Both the position numbers and the translations under genes were made by a program. Of a stretch of 64,000 nt of DNA, positions 20,218-33,077 are shown one piece after another. Source of the DNA: Brugia malayi (lineage: Eukaryota > Nematoda > Chromadorea > Rhabditida > Onchocercidae); NCBI RefSeq assembly GCF_000002995.4, contig NW_025062475.1, positions 9,490,187 through 9,554,186 of the forward strand, read 5' to 3'. The notes under the pieces were generated by a model. It had not been told where the DNA came from, did no database searches, and saw only the letters and a program-made list of their open reading frames with translations. Within the stretch, counting starts at the first letter, position 1, and each line of letters starts with the position of its first letter.

Positions 20218-22990
20218 TCGATCAAACAGAAAATACGACTAATCACTAATCACCAGTAACTCTGTGTACCATATAAGTATTACCTGAAATTGACTTCATT
20301 AGAAAAACCATAACCCACCTCGCCTGCTACAATCCCTCTCCATCCCTTCCACACATGTGTCACTCCAAAAACCATGTCACATCACTGTGAGTCGTCCATA
20401 TATAACCAACGCCCGTTAAAATTTGACTAAGGTAAGAAGGGATTTTGAATTTTCGTAGCAATTATGAAATACCATTTGGATTTACGATTTACATACTACA
20501 TAATTCGCTTGCGTAAGTTACGTAAGTATTGTGCACATGTATATGTGGCATGTATCACTGCAAACTTTTAGTAGGTTACAATATTTGGAACAAATTAGTT
20601 GGTAATATTTGCTATGTATAGTGATTGTAAGGACGGGGTAATATGAGAGTGTAATATTAGTAATTGCTCTATTAATGTGCTTTATTAGTAATGAACGTTT
20701 TTGCTGGAAATTTCTATTTGTTCATTTCTGGAAAATTTTCTCATAAGAAAATGAAATTTTATTGTTGCCGCTCCAATTTAGTCTTTTGAAAAAGATGGGA
20801 ACTGCATCCGAATGTTTGCATTAAGTATGAGACAGGTTTTACTCTCGAAGACAATGAATTATACGAATTATTGAATTAATTCTCTCTCCTTTTGTTCTTC
20901 CACCCAATAGTGACAATTCTTTATAAGTTGATTTTGTCAAAACAGTACATTTCGTTAAGTTGAATTTTTTTCTTCAAATTCAGTACTTAAATATATAAAT
21001 GAATAACGTAGCTATTTTACTGAATTTCACGCCTCTGTAGGAAGCGTATTTATAAGATTGCTACTTTCATATCTCCCAGTTTTTCACATTCTGCTGAATT
21101 AACTCAGGATAGTTTTTAATAATTAATAAATTTTCAGCATCCCCTTTTTTAGCTGTCTTACTAAGGTTAAATGATCTGTGACGACCCTTTGATTATCAAT
21201 ATTTATCGCCTTGTTATGGGCAATTTTTAGCTTATCGTCGTTAAATTTTTTACTTCTTATTTTATCGAGCGTGAGTTTGAAATTTGTGCCGAGGGAAACA
21301 TCAATGATGTTATGTCTGTCAATGATATTCTACTTCGACTGATAGTTAATTCCTGCTAGTAAGCATATAGAAATAAAATTGAAGATACCTGATATTTTCT
21401 TCTCTTTTGTTTAATATGTTCGTCTACCCCAAATTTTCTCAATGCTCTAGTTATTGTGGTTCAGAGTTCACATTTCAACTGTTCATCCTTTGACATCAAT
21501 TCACTAGCTTCAATGGATTATCACTGGATGACATATATATTGATCATTGGTTACTGAAACGTATCACTTCGAGGAAACGCTTCGTTTTTATGTTTTCAGA
21601 AATCCTTTCTGAGCTGAATAACTTGAAATTCTTGAAATAATTCGCACTGTTAAACGAACTTATTCGTTATAACTGTCTTTAATTGTTTCACACCATAACA
21701 GAAAAAGAATTCCATCGGAACAAAAATAGATCTTGCAGGCTCCAAGCTGTTCCAGTTGTACGGTTATTTGCTAACAAAGTAAATGTATGTGATCCAAACT
21801 TCAGAAGAATTACTGATGTTTTGAGCATCCAGAAAATCGTCGTGTAAAAATTTCAGCGTGTACTCATTCTATTATTGGATGTAGTGACTAAATAAACAAT
21901 CAGTTTTTTTTTTTTTTTTTTTAGAGAGGAAGCTGAAAGCATATCAGTTTAAAATGATGCGACTAACTGTTATGTTGGGAAACTTGCCCGAAAATATCAT
22001 ATAGAAATTCTAAAGTACATGCATTCAAACGACCTTTTCAAAAAGGTTTTCATTTTATTTCTCTTCTGGATGAAATTCGCATATGCTTATTTGCATATGG
22101 AATATTCCACGTATTCTTTGGGAGTTTATCTTTATAAGCAGAATCACTTATCTCTTTTGTTAATTTTATGATGCTGTGTGTATATAATAACGATACTATA
22201 TAGTAACGGAAACTAGATTTTCGTCATCACAAACAATAATGGAAAAAACCAATCAATAAGACGTTCTAGACTCGGAGTTATGTTAAGAAAATCAAAAAAA
22301 AAAAGAAAGTGCTTCTGCTACAAATTCAATCCCTAAATTGTCTTCTGTAATGAAGAAGCATGCAAGTCGTGATATCCTCATTCATCACTTGAATTTTATC
22401 AGTGATTTTGATTGAGTTTTAGTTGAAATGTTTCCCAAATCTAGAGTTAAATGTGGAAGAATCGAGATAGTAATTCTTCATTTACTGTATATGCTTTTGG
22501 ATTTGTTGAGATTTTCATATTCTTGAAGGGAGAAAGGTTTGCGGTTGCGACTGTGACGAGAGTTATTTTGATACGTGAATAATAAGATCGTCCTGCTGTT
22601 TAAAAATGTTACTTTCCAATTGTAAAGTCAAAGTTTTTCCTTAAAATTATAATAAATTTCATGAGTTCAGTAGACTAAATGGAAATTATACTTCAGATTG
22701 GTAGCATTGTTTATTTAACTTTTTTGATGGAGAGTTTTCTAAATTTGAAAAAATTCATTTCACGCTGAAGATTATCGTCAGTTCTATCTCGTTAGTCAGC
22801 TAGGTGGAATCAGCCAGAGATTCTGAGTAACAGATAAATTTGGTTGTATCTTAATTTTTGGACTTGCTTATTATTCAACTGTCGTAAGTAGCTCAGTCTT
22901 TCCTTTTAAGGCTGAGTTGAAGATTTTCCAGTACAACTAATGTGGAAACGTCTTCCGTCAACGCATTCACTCGATCGCATTTAATTCTTG
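20218..22990. other. gene-free stretch
   Basis: AT-rich, no splice-consistent coding exons and no recognisable RNA. A T-run lies at about 21906-21922. The first few hundred bases include the TIMM17 upstream region. Confidence 0.45.
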
Positions 22991-24230
22991 CATTGCAGAA
23001 ATTATGGCATCATTGATTTTGTCATAATAATGGCCATACTTATTGGGTGCGTTTATTCTGGAATCTTTTTGATAAGCTTTTAGTACATAATCCATGATGA
23101 CTTTTTAATTTGTTCTTTCAATTCTTTCCAAGTTTAGCAAACCTTATACCTTCTTTCCGATTCGTTACGTGTCATTTAAATTGCATTGCCTTCATTCAAT
23201 AGTATCATGGCCCATCATGCCAGTTGCACATGTTACATATCGCATTTGTGTTGTCGCCAATATTATTTATGTAGCAATTTCTGGTTATGATCACGTTTTA
23301 TTCGCGAGGAATCCTAATTCCAATTCTTGTGTTTCGTCTAGTTTGATGAACTTTAAGAAGTCTATGATGCTAGTAAATATATCGAATTGCTTTCAGTAGC
23401 CTTTGTTCCATGTAATTCTTTCCTTTTCATTAGAGAAAATTCTGGCCGTTGATTTCCACCATTTGTCATAAAGCTAACTTCCCAAGTACTGAATTCCTTC
23501 GTTCAAATTTTTATCAGCTTTGTTTTCGTGAGATGGTATGTTTTTGGTGTCTTATGGTGAAATCAAATTTTCTTTTTTTTTTTTTTAATTTTTTTTTCTC
23601 CATTTTCTATCCCTAGTCCGTTAAAACAAATAATAGCAGTAAGTCTGTATCAAATAGTGTCATCGCTTTCATTTGGATTTTCGGAGCTTCTAAGTTTATG
23701 GCGTGATTTTTTACTTCCTAGTCGTTTTCCGTCAAGTACTGTGCTGTTTGTTACTTCTGATTCTAGTCTTTCTTCGTTTAATTTTTCTATATAACATCCT
23801 TGCGATGATCAACACATAATGTGAGTTCAGTTGAAAAACGTAGTTTCGTTGATTTTACTCAATTTCTTTCTGTACGATCCCTTTATAGACAGTATCTCTC
23901 AAACGCTCCATCTGTAGGAAAAAAAAAATAGTTCAATCTTTTTTGATACGAGACGATTCCTTTTATATAATTGTTTCCTGCTCAGTTTATATTCTTATCA
24001 CTTTTTTTTTCTCTTCGCTCGCGTTGTACTATTAGTAGGACTGATCGAACTGACTGTTGTTGTTTTTTTCCCTTTTCTTCTTGATCCTTGAATTGTCGTT
24101 GAGTGTCGTAACTGTCGTTTCGCTTGAACGTCTCGTTTATTGCCAGAATATTATGCTTGTCTTTGTATTTCTCCACCCGTTGAATTTCTTCGTTTTTCGT
24201 AATTCACGTCGTTTTAATACTCAATTTGGG
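22990..24230 (-). mobile_element. decayed retroelement relic, BEL/Pao-like
   Basis: Read on the minus strand this tract gives several coding-like pieces interrupted by stops and frame changes. First is a Lys/Glu/Gln-rich gag-like piece at about 24220-23982. Next is a piece at about 23690-23620 with MKAMTLFDTD, resembling the retroviral-type protease motif LFDTGS. Then at about 23375-23300 comes DFLKFIKLDETQELELGF, resembling the conserved segment that follows the protease in BEL/Pao polyproteins (D-F/Y-F..F..L....LPSGF). Another piece is at 23110-22995 (YDKINDAIISAMQELNAIE). The order gag, protease, downstream segment is right for such an element. No LTRs or reverse transcriptase YVDD-type motif were found. 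The family call is tentative and the element is certainly not intact. Confidence 0.4.
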
Positions 24231-26147
24231 TAAATAAACTCCCGTTGCTGTCATCGATTGTTTTTCACACCTCAAACTTGAGTAACTAAACCTCCATTGT
24301 TGTCCTAAAAACGAATCCCTCTTACTCATCCTTCTAACCGTTTTCCTCTAACACCACCTAAATGCGCCCTAACACCACCGTTCCTCAACTCGTCTACCCC
24401 ATGTAATAATCCGTATTGAGAAATTGGTCCGCTTACACCGCTGAGAACCCTTCTTTTCCCAGTATCCACATCGTTTCCTTTGTATATCTATTATCTCATT
24501 GTGCTTTTCCTTTCGCTTCGTTGCTTGTTGGGATGACTCCTTTGTTCTTTATTAACTATAAGATCCTATATACACTGTATATTAGCTATAAAATCCTATA
24601 TACCTCTTTATTCTTTAGTTACCGTAATAGTGCCTTCAGCCTATTTGCCGACACCATCTGTCACGAAAATTTGGAGTTAAATTAGTAAATGAGTTAGATA
24701 TAGCAAAAAAAAAAGGAAAATTTAATCCTTGATAAATTGTTGCATGGTAAAATTACTAGTTTACTGTTAACACTGTAGATAATCAAATATAAATAATAGC
24801 CTAAAGATGAAGATTGAGATATAATGATAGGGAGATGAAGGTAATGCAGATGCAAGTTAGGATCAGAAATATTTTTATTTCATCCAAAAGACTGATATAT
24901 AAAGTTTTTATTTTAGCATGCCAGATGTGCATATTATGTGATTCAAATTAGATAACAGATTTATCACTGGGTAAACGTTGTAATTAATTTCTATATGATA
25001 TGATGAATTCTTTATCTGAGAAATGCTTTATACAGAGGTAATTTTATTATTTTAACACATTATAGTTTTTTAATTTAAGCCCTTTGTAACTGTTATTATA
25101 TTTCTTTCCATCACTGCTGTTGCTCCAGCTTAACTGTCGACAAAGTCACTATCGATCCACTAGTGAATTGTGTTTGAGCGTGCTGCTGAATTATCATATT
25201 GCCGATATAAACTTTGTTGCCATCAAACTGTTCTCAATGCGTTTAATAACCTTAGACGTTTTTCGGCCATTTAACGCTTTAAAACTATTTACTTTTTTTT
25301 TAAAGTTGGTTGGTCCTTTTATAATTCCAATATAAAAGGAATTGCATTTTTTCAGCTTCGTGGACGGAAAACAGGATTTTTGGGAATTAAGCAGCTTTTC
25401 GCTATTAAGGGATGTACATTTCCAGTTATGACTTAAGTTGACTTTAATATGCGTAAAACTATTAAGTGAAGACTAATAAAAAAAGTAAGCATAGTTAAAA
25501 TTTTGCATCCACAACTATCAATCCTTTTAACAACGTCTCATTTATGCATATCGTTAAAACGATACATGTTCATATATAAATTTTCTGTTGTATCTTGTAA
25601 ATTTTTATTGGAAGTTTGTTGGGTTTTTGGGTTTTAATAAAGTAAAAGTTTATGTAATCCACTTTTTAATCCTTGTGCTTGATTTTTTTAAACAACAATT
25701 TGCTTAAAATTTATGGATATTTATTTTTATAGACTGGCAAGATTTATTTCCATAGAAGATACCAAGATCTATTTTATTCTGCTTGAACTGATTTCATATC
25801 TGTTGCATCTACTTCACGAAATCATTTTGTTTGTCGTCATTTGGACTGCAAATTGTGATACAAAAATTTGAATATCGTTAAATATTCATTCGTTAAATTT
25901 ATAATTGTTTATCTATTATATGACTTCATATGGAAAACAATATAATAGTTCCTTTTTAGGATTTTATAATCTTTCTTTTCCAAGCATTTCTACTTTAATT
26001 GGATGCATTGCGAAGTATTGCCTAACTTTCAAGAAGTTGTTAAATATCCTTAATCATTATAGAAAGACTGACATGATTTACTTTTTTTAAAACATGTCTT
26101 AAAAGCAATTAACTGCAAAGAAGGAAGTTAGGAGTGCATTCTTGAGC
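24231..26147. other. gene-free stretch
   Basis: T-rich on the plus strand. Contains an imperfect 2-copy repeat (tataagatcctatatac / tataaaatcctatatac) near 24556-24604. No coding signal. The end near 26.1 kb is the 3' side of clpX. Confidence 0.45.
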
Positions 26148-29100
26148 TTACCTTATTCGTATAAGTGATTGTTTGGGGACTTTAGAATTCATGATGTCCG
26201 CACTTTCCATCGTATAATAACGGCAGTTGCCTTTGACAACGTCCGCATCAATAACCAATTTATGTATGTCTGTACCAGGCAAGTCATACTTTGCATCTAA
26301 CAATACTTTTTCGGTTATTGATCTGAAATACTGTTGTTTGAACATTACTACTTTAATAGTTTATATGAGAAAATAGAAAGCGAAATTAACGGGTGCAGCT
26401 AATTCTTATGATATTAAATCACAAAAAGCTTATCATTTAGAATCATGAGGAAGCAAATATTTAAAAAAATTCTGAACTTACTAAGTGTTCCACAAGGGCT
26501 ACTACAAAGTCGGTTACCAAGTTAATGACGAGTTTAATTTGTAGTTGTAAACTTAACTGGCTGGTACATTAAATTGAAAGCATTTCATTAAAACTCATTG
26601 TGAGTGGGTGTGTGGAAAATTTTTGCTGAGAGATTTTACCGATGTTTTTTTCCATAATATGGACGGGGAGCATTTACTGCTTGTTTACAGACATAAGATC
26701 AGAACGCGACTTTTTCAAAATGTTAAGGTAGTCTTCATATTGACTAGTGTCGAATTTGTAAAGGAGTGCTATTTTTCATATGTGTATATTAGTTCTAGTA
26801 TCGGATAATAACCTAAGTGCTCGTGCTCCGGTTCCTTTTTGTGCTGCAGTACGGGCGATTTCCTTCAAGGCACAGTCGGTGAAACACAGTTGTATGTTGT
26901 CAAGCAAGAACTGTTTTTCGGCCTGTGAGACAATCGAACTTTTTGGCTCTTTCATTATTCGCACGAGTAATTCTTCTGTCAGACTAGTAAATGGGACGAG
27001 CACAGGGAAACGTCCTACTAATTCGGGTAGCATACCAAATCTAGAATAATAAATGTATTATAACTTTTTTTTATTCGCCATACCATAAGAAAATTTAATT
27101 TAGTTGAGAAAATACGGATTATCATTACTTTATGAGATCAACATGCTCTACTTGTCTAAGCAAATCGTCCCGATGCTTGCTTATTTTGATCTCATCCTGA
27201 AACATATTACACATCATTTATTTAGCAATATGAAAAGGCGATATTTTTGTTATTTCCTTGCTATTTGGGAACTCTGAAAACAGTCAAGATTCAAACCTTT
27301 TCATACTTTTCCTTATCCTTTCCAGTACCAAATCCAACAAGTTTCTTGTAAAGGCGCTGACTAATAATTCGATCCAAATTGTTAAATGCTCCAGAAGCAA
27401 TGAATAATATATTCGTTGTATCCACATCCACCTACAAAGTATTGATAGGTTGGATAAACAAATAAACCGTATGAAAGCATAAATAAGCCATATACTTCAG
27501 TTCAAGACCAATTACTGCGAATCCGGTAGAAGTCAGAGCAGAAAGATACTGCTCTGGATTCGCAAATTGCATGCCAACTCGTAATTCCGAGATTTTACTA
27601 GAGTAGTTGTGTTGCAGTAAATAACTAGGATGAATATGGTAGAAGTACCAAAAAGTCCCCGAAGTATCTGGAGATATGGGGAATCGAACCCCAGCCCTCT
27701 CCCATGCTAAGGGAGCGCTCTACCCCTGAGCTATATCCCCAACAGATTGTGGGGAACCAGAATCATTATTCACAGATTTTAACTTTCTGTTGTGTTATTA
27801 GTTATATTTGTTTGTGACAATAGAGGACGTTGTATAATTTGTTTTGACGTCTTGTCTGGAGATAACTGCTTTTTAGAGATAACTCCCTCCTTTTCCTAGA
27901 CATTCATCATGAACTTATTTATGATTTTTTATATACAAGATTATTTATGTTTTCATCACTTCCAGTGCTTCTGATTCTCAATCAAAATTTGTCCTATCGT
28001 ATTTCATCTTTGTCAGTTAGCATCGTTTCTTTATTGATCCCTACTTCATCTTTAAATTTAATTTCATATCGAAATTTGATGGTAGAAAGAAGCTAAAACC
28101 TTTACTCACTGTAGTGAAATACTGTACATACCCGTGTTCCATTAGACCCGGGTTGTTTCACCTTCACTGCGGTACCTTCCACTAGTTTCAGAAATGCTTG
28201 CTGCACACCTCGACCTCCAACATCTCGGAATGAGCGTGATTCCAAATCCAACGAACTGCTGATTTTATCGAATTCATCCAGGAAAACGATACCTCTCTAG
28301 ATTATGAAACAACATGTTACATTCGATTATTGGACTTTCTCCCACAAATCTAGAAGGTAGAAGGTAACGAAAACCAAATTAATGAAGAAATAACTTCATT
28401 AATCGATTCTCTAGTAAACCTTTAGTTAAGAACTTAGTTAGAAGCAAATCCTAATTCCTCACGACGATTTTGAAAACGTATAAGGAGAATCTGTGACGAA
28501 GTAAGCTTTCTGTGTTAAACATTCAAATTAACAAATAGCAAAATATCACTCTTCCAACCTGTGTCGCATCAATGTCACCATCTGCATTAGCAAGAAGTTT
28601 CTGGATGACCTGTAATTAATTCGGTATTTAGTTCTCAACACAAATACGAAAATAGATAATGTATAGAATTGATGCTAAAAAAGATTACCAAGGATAGATA
28701 CACGGTGTCATGCCATTAGGAATATTCATAGCAATTAGATTTGATGAAGCTAATTATAATGGTTAAAATGTGAGATAGGAACACTTGATTACTCGATGTA
28801 ATAGATCTACCGAGGTGGCAAAATACATCACGTGTGGCATGGAGAGTCTTCAGACATGGGAATCTGGTAGTGTGACATCATCCTGGCTCCACAAAATGAA
28901 GATTTACTTGATGCTCTCTCATCCATAACAGTTTGTAAAAAGCAACCTGCGCTGTATGAAAAGGAGAGATTTTGATGGACTGAATGCCATAATTATTTAA
29001 ACTATCAAGAACCAACCGTATCAACGTCATCCCCAACATAGCCAGATTGTGTTAGTAATGTGCAGTCGCACATTGCTATTGGTACATCTAATATTTCGGC

Positions 29101-31050
29101 CAGTATTTGTGTTAAGTAAGTTTTTCCAACACCAGATGGTCCCATCAGAAGTATATTTGATTTACCCAAATCATTATCCTGGAAAATGAGATGAATGAAT
29201 GTTGCAAGATAACTAAACTAATTTAAATTTCATATTTTCTTATACTTCGTTTTTCCATTCATAGACAAATTGTAGAACCGGTATCATCTTGTTTATTTAG
29301 TTAACTAATTTTCAAAAAATTTCTATATTTAATTAATGCGAAAGAAAAGTCCTAGTGAAATGGTCAAAAGCGAGCGCAGCGGCTAAATGAAAGTGATAAA
29401 AGGATACTTAATTTTCTTACGGAAAACGCACCATTAATTAATAAAAGTACAAAAATTAAACTACCTTATCCATCTCCATTAAAGCTCGAATTGACTTCTT
29501 ATTGAAACTAATCGTACCGTGAGGTTTACTTATTCCATTACTGAAATAATTTTTCCTCGGTGGAAGTTTACTTGCTTCTGTGTTTCAAATTTCAAAAACA
29601 AAAAGTCAAATAAATCTAAAACAGTTTTTCAGTTTTTATATTAATTCTGAAATAAGTTTTACAAAAATTTGAAGTAAAATCAATAAATTTCGAAAAGTAT
29701 TGTCAATGAAAGTAGAAAGAAGTGTCATATTCAAAAAAAAAAAAGCATTGGAAGGGTCAATGATCAAGCAGTACAAAAACCCTTTTAACATTTTGTACTC
29801 ACTTATCACTTCTCACATTTTTTTTCTAATTTCTTTCTAATCTCGCACTTTTTTTCCTAATCTCAAATAGAATTTCATGATGCTTAAAATGGAGCCATAC
29901 GAATGACAACGAACTGTGATCGTAGTTGACATTGTGGGTAGTCATATTCGAGGTGTAAACTATTCATAGTAAATCAGTGTTTCTCTTAAAACAAAAAATC
30001 ATGTACTACATATGTTTTGCTCATTTTGGATGAGAACACGTATATCCATCATCAGAAGAGGTTAACTTTACGGTTTCCGATTATGTGCATAATCATCCGG
30101 AATCACATCCTCGACCGTGCTAGATGATTTAGAGTTATGAAGGTAACACTCTTATAGTTCGATTCACTATGAATATAGCTTAAAACTCACTTTTTGAGTG
30201 AGCAATCGAGAAAGATTAAAATATTCACCTTTTCTGCAAAATTTTCCTCAAAATGACGCTCTCATCGACTAACGAAAGACCAGGAATTTCTTTCTTGGTC
30301 ACATGTATAGGGAATGGTTGGATCTAAAATCATCAGGAAGCAAATATTTGAAAAATTTATTCTGAACTTACTAAGTGTTCTACAAGGACTACTACGAGAT
30401 CGGTTACCAAGCTAATGACGAGTTTAATTTGTAGTTGTAAAATTTAACTAACTGGTACATTAAATTGGAAGCATTTCATTTGCAGTGATGAAAGTTACGA
30501 GATTGATGAGGAAATAAGTAATGAAAGTTAAACGAGTTTCCCAGAAACACTTTTTTTACACCTATTTTTCTTCATGTTCCAATATGCACCTCCTATTTCT
30601 ATAAAAAGTGACGGTTATTCCTCACCAATTAGGAAGGGGTATCACTAAAGTCAAAAGCATGTCATTCGCTAAGTGCCCCATTACAGCTGAACTAAATTAC
30701 AAATGCGCAGTATGCAAACGCAGTTATGTCCATAAGTTGCAACAATCTTTGTCCCGATAAAAAAACTGAAATGCCTGAGATCCTTTCTCTTTAAGAATAG
30801 CATTATACGAGAAACGTTTATAATGCTGGTAGACACCGACAGCAAGAATCTTCTTGGCATACTCTTGTCCAACGACGAACTGATCCAAATAACTCGTAAT
30901 CTCTTTCGGATAAGGGACACGTTTTGATGAGAATGACGTGGTTAAGGGCGTCTGTAACTTCGATGAAAATTTTCTGCGTGTTGTCGAATGACGCCTCAAA
31001 TGTATTGTTCTCTTCTGGATTACTTTTGTCTGAAGTCAACAATACTTCGA
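26148..31050 (-). CDS. CLPX: ClpX, AAA+ unfoldase of the mitochondrial ClpXP protease (5' end unresolved)
   Basis: Supported exons: about 31036-30752, 29540-29465, 29178-29017, 28609-28559, 28296-28132, 27431-27297, 27196-27129, 27040-26813, 26322-26148. ClpX unfolds matrix proteins for ClpP. Seen: [18 protein letters not shown] (start of the AAA+ core), Walker A GPSGVGKT, pore loop SGYVGDD, Walker [10 protein letters not shown], the arginine-rich [10 protein letters not shown], the ClpP-binding LVGFG loop (LGFG in human), sensor region [12 protein letters not shown] and GTGARALR. The first exon seen begins after an acceptor in frame TKVIQKR and has no Met, so one or more upstream exons, which should carry the presequence, are missing from this model. 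The junction 30752/29540 uses a weak GTTTTT donor, or a small exon is missed there. The stop TAA overlaps a donor-like AG|GTAAGC. Confidence 0.88.
26441..26589. repeat. 150-bp repeat, copy 1 (clpX intron)
   Basis: Direct repeat of 30328-30480 at high identity, from gaggaagcaaatatt to aagcatttcatt, with scattered single-base differences. It lies in the intron between the last two clpX exons. Confidence 0.9.
27669..27740 (-). tRNA. tRNA-Ala (anticodon AGC)
   Basis: Minus strand reads GGGGATA, then D arm GCTC-AGGGGTA-GAGC, anticodon arm CTCCC-TTAGCAT-GGGAG, T arm TGGGG-TTCGATT-CCCCA, acceptor TATCTCC and discriminator A. All stems pair, with one G-U in the acceptor stem. No intron. About 15 nt downstream a run of five T on the same strand can end Pol III transcription. 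The gene lies in the clpX intron between exons 28296-28132 and 27431-27297, on the same strand as clpX. Confidence 0.97.
30328..30480. repeat. 150-bp repeat, copy 2 (clpX intron)
   Basis: Second copy of the segment at 26441-26589, same orientation, in the intron between clpX exons 31036-30752 and 29540-29465. Confidence 0.9.
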
Positions 31051-31054
31051 ACAA

Positions 31055-32540
31055 TATGACCATTTATTTCAATCATTTCAAATGATACACGGAGGATTAC
31101 AGAACAAAAGCTTAAATGGAAACAGAATACCATAAAACAAAATTGATTTATGAATCCCACTTATGCAATTTTTCTTTTGTACAAAAATGCTTTTTTTTGA
31201 AATGATATAATGCTATGGAATACTCTCACTAATCTTGATAAAGTCTTCCAGCAGTCTGCTTAGAAAAACAAAATTCTTCACCACCAAACATTTATAATTG
31301 TGTTTTTCATTGATTTGTAAGGGCGATTTCGGTGGAGTATTCCTATTATTAATTGATTTGCTATATTTCTCCCGGATATTTAGCCATGCTCCAAGCAAAT
31401 GGCCTGTTATGATCCTTCGTCCGTAAAAATTTTGTTTCAGACCTTGAAATTAAGTAGTAGACAATGATGCACCAATGACGACTTCCATATAATAAAGGCA
31501 AAACCCAACAGCAACAGCCTACTGATGAAGAGAATTGCACTACAAAAGTCAGTAAATGAATAATTTTCACTAGACAGGTAGACAGGTAAGTACCATAATA
31601 TCAACGACCTTATCAAAAAAAAAAAAAATCAACCGTTCGCCGTGAGCATAAATACGAATAATACCGCGAAGTCCCATCCTTTGGCTAATTAATTCACTTC
31701 ATAACAAATTCTATGTCAAGAATCCTAATGAATATAATACAGTGTCAACAGCAGGATTCTAACACCATTCTTTAAAAAGAATACAGCTTCAGGTCACCAA
31801 TCCATTGAGCTAGCATTACGCCGTCGTCACAGACATTGTTACTAATGCCGATAAGCGAAATCAAGCTCCAACAAAATACCCTTATAATAAGCTCTACCAC
31901 ATTCATCCTCGAAATTGTTTGAAGTCCCTCTAATAAATTCCTAACCCAAAATAAGCTCCGTGAAACCTAAACCCACAAACCTCCATTCGAAAAACACGCA
32001 CAGGCATGAGTAATTCTTTTCATGGCATTTTCAAAACACTGTGTGCAAGCAAATATGTGTTCTACTCATCTCTCCTGTCATTGATGCAGAAAGACCGATT
32101 AAAACCAACAAGTTCAGCAGATAATTTACATCACCAAATAGCTTTAGTCGGAACAAATGAAGTAAAGCTTTATGCTTATAGTAAAACTAGCGAACGCGTT
32201 TGGCTTAACCAACGTATTTTATGCAGATTAGATCAAATTCGGAATAAAGGGGCATTTGGAAATGTTTACGAAAATGATAAATCCAAATGCTTCACCTGCT
32301 GCTCGTGCACATCATATCTGGATATCTGGTCATGCAAAATCCATACATCATTGCCTGAAAAACGCTCCCTTCCCCTCCCACTCCTCCAAAAAAAAAAAAA
32401 AAAAAAACTGTCAACTCATAGTGAACACATCAGCGTTAAATACACTGTCTACAGCAGCACTTAACACACTTGCAACCTACCCTTGGATCTAAATGCTAGT
32501 TAGTGTTGGTTTCGGACAAACCTAATTCCAAAAATTTCCA
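31055..32540. other. probable 5' region of clpX, no clear exon
   Basis: The missing first exon(s) of clpX should lie here or just beyond, but no short exon with ATG and matching phase stands out. A 152-codon plus-strand open frame at 32006-32464 runs into a poly-A tract and looks accidental. Confidence 0.35.
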
Positions 32541-32912
32541 CATCACCCAACCCATGTCAACCTCCAAGTGTCAATAAAACTTATCGGGGCCCACAAATCG
32601 TTTCGAGAAGACTCGAGCCGAGAGCCTATCGTTTCGCTGCCAAACATTCCCGTGGTGCGTTGCACAAACACTGCCAACAAATCCGGGATCGGGGATTCGG
32701 GAGAAGTCGATGCACTCGTTGGTGTACTAATCGAGGCCGTTCCCTCCACATTGTTTTTTGATATAAAGTCCCAGAAATGATTTGTTTGACAGAGGCGTAA
32801 ATTTGGCGTCGCATTAAACACATTCTGTTGTTTGGTTGAATAGAATGTAGTGGTCGTTGATTATCCCTATCAATATCCTCACATAAACAGTGTTTGCTGA
32901 GGCGTCACTGAA
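32541..32912 (-). other. less AT-rich tract with overlapping open frames, possible 5' exon
   Basis: This piece is clearly richer in G and C than its surroundings. On the minus strand a TTTTTTCAG acceptor at about 32912 is followed by two overlapping open frames. One starts ATG at 32800-32823 (MCLMRRQIYASVKQ, a basic N-terminus like a mitochondrial presequence); the other runs 32821-32543 in the next frame. A plus-strand frame also spans it. It could be the presequence exon of clpX, a separate gene, or a non-coding RNA; I cannot choose. Confidence 0.3.
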
Positions 32913-33055
32913 AAAACAAAAATAGAATCACTGCCAGAAAATGGATGGTACGAATAATGTAATAAAGAGGAAATACAAAAATTTATTAAATTCGGACGCA
33001 TCTCAACGCTAAAATGAATAACAAGCATGCTGAATTCATAAACATTGCATTACTG

Positions 33056-33077
33056 AAAAAAAAAAAAAAAAAAAAAA
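33056..33077. repeat. poly-A tract
   Basis: Uninterrupted run of about 22 A between clpX and the first SRSF1-like gene. Confidence 0.9.

Noticed and set aside
24416..24685. 89-codon plus-strand ORF in the empty region
   Set aside because: Low-complexity hydrophobic translation of T-rich DNA without splice or start context.
32006..32464. 152-codon plus-strand ORF, the longest unassigned one
   Set aside because: Ends in a poly-A tract (poly-Lys), no family resemblance, strand opposite to the surrounding gene.
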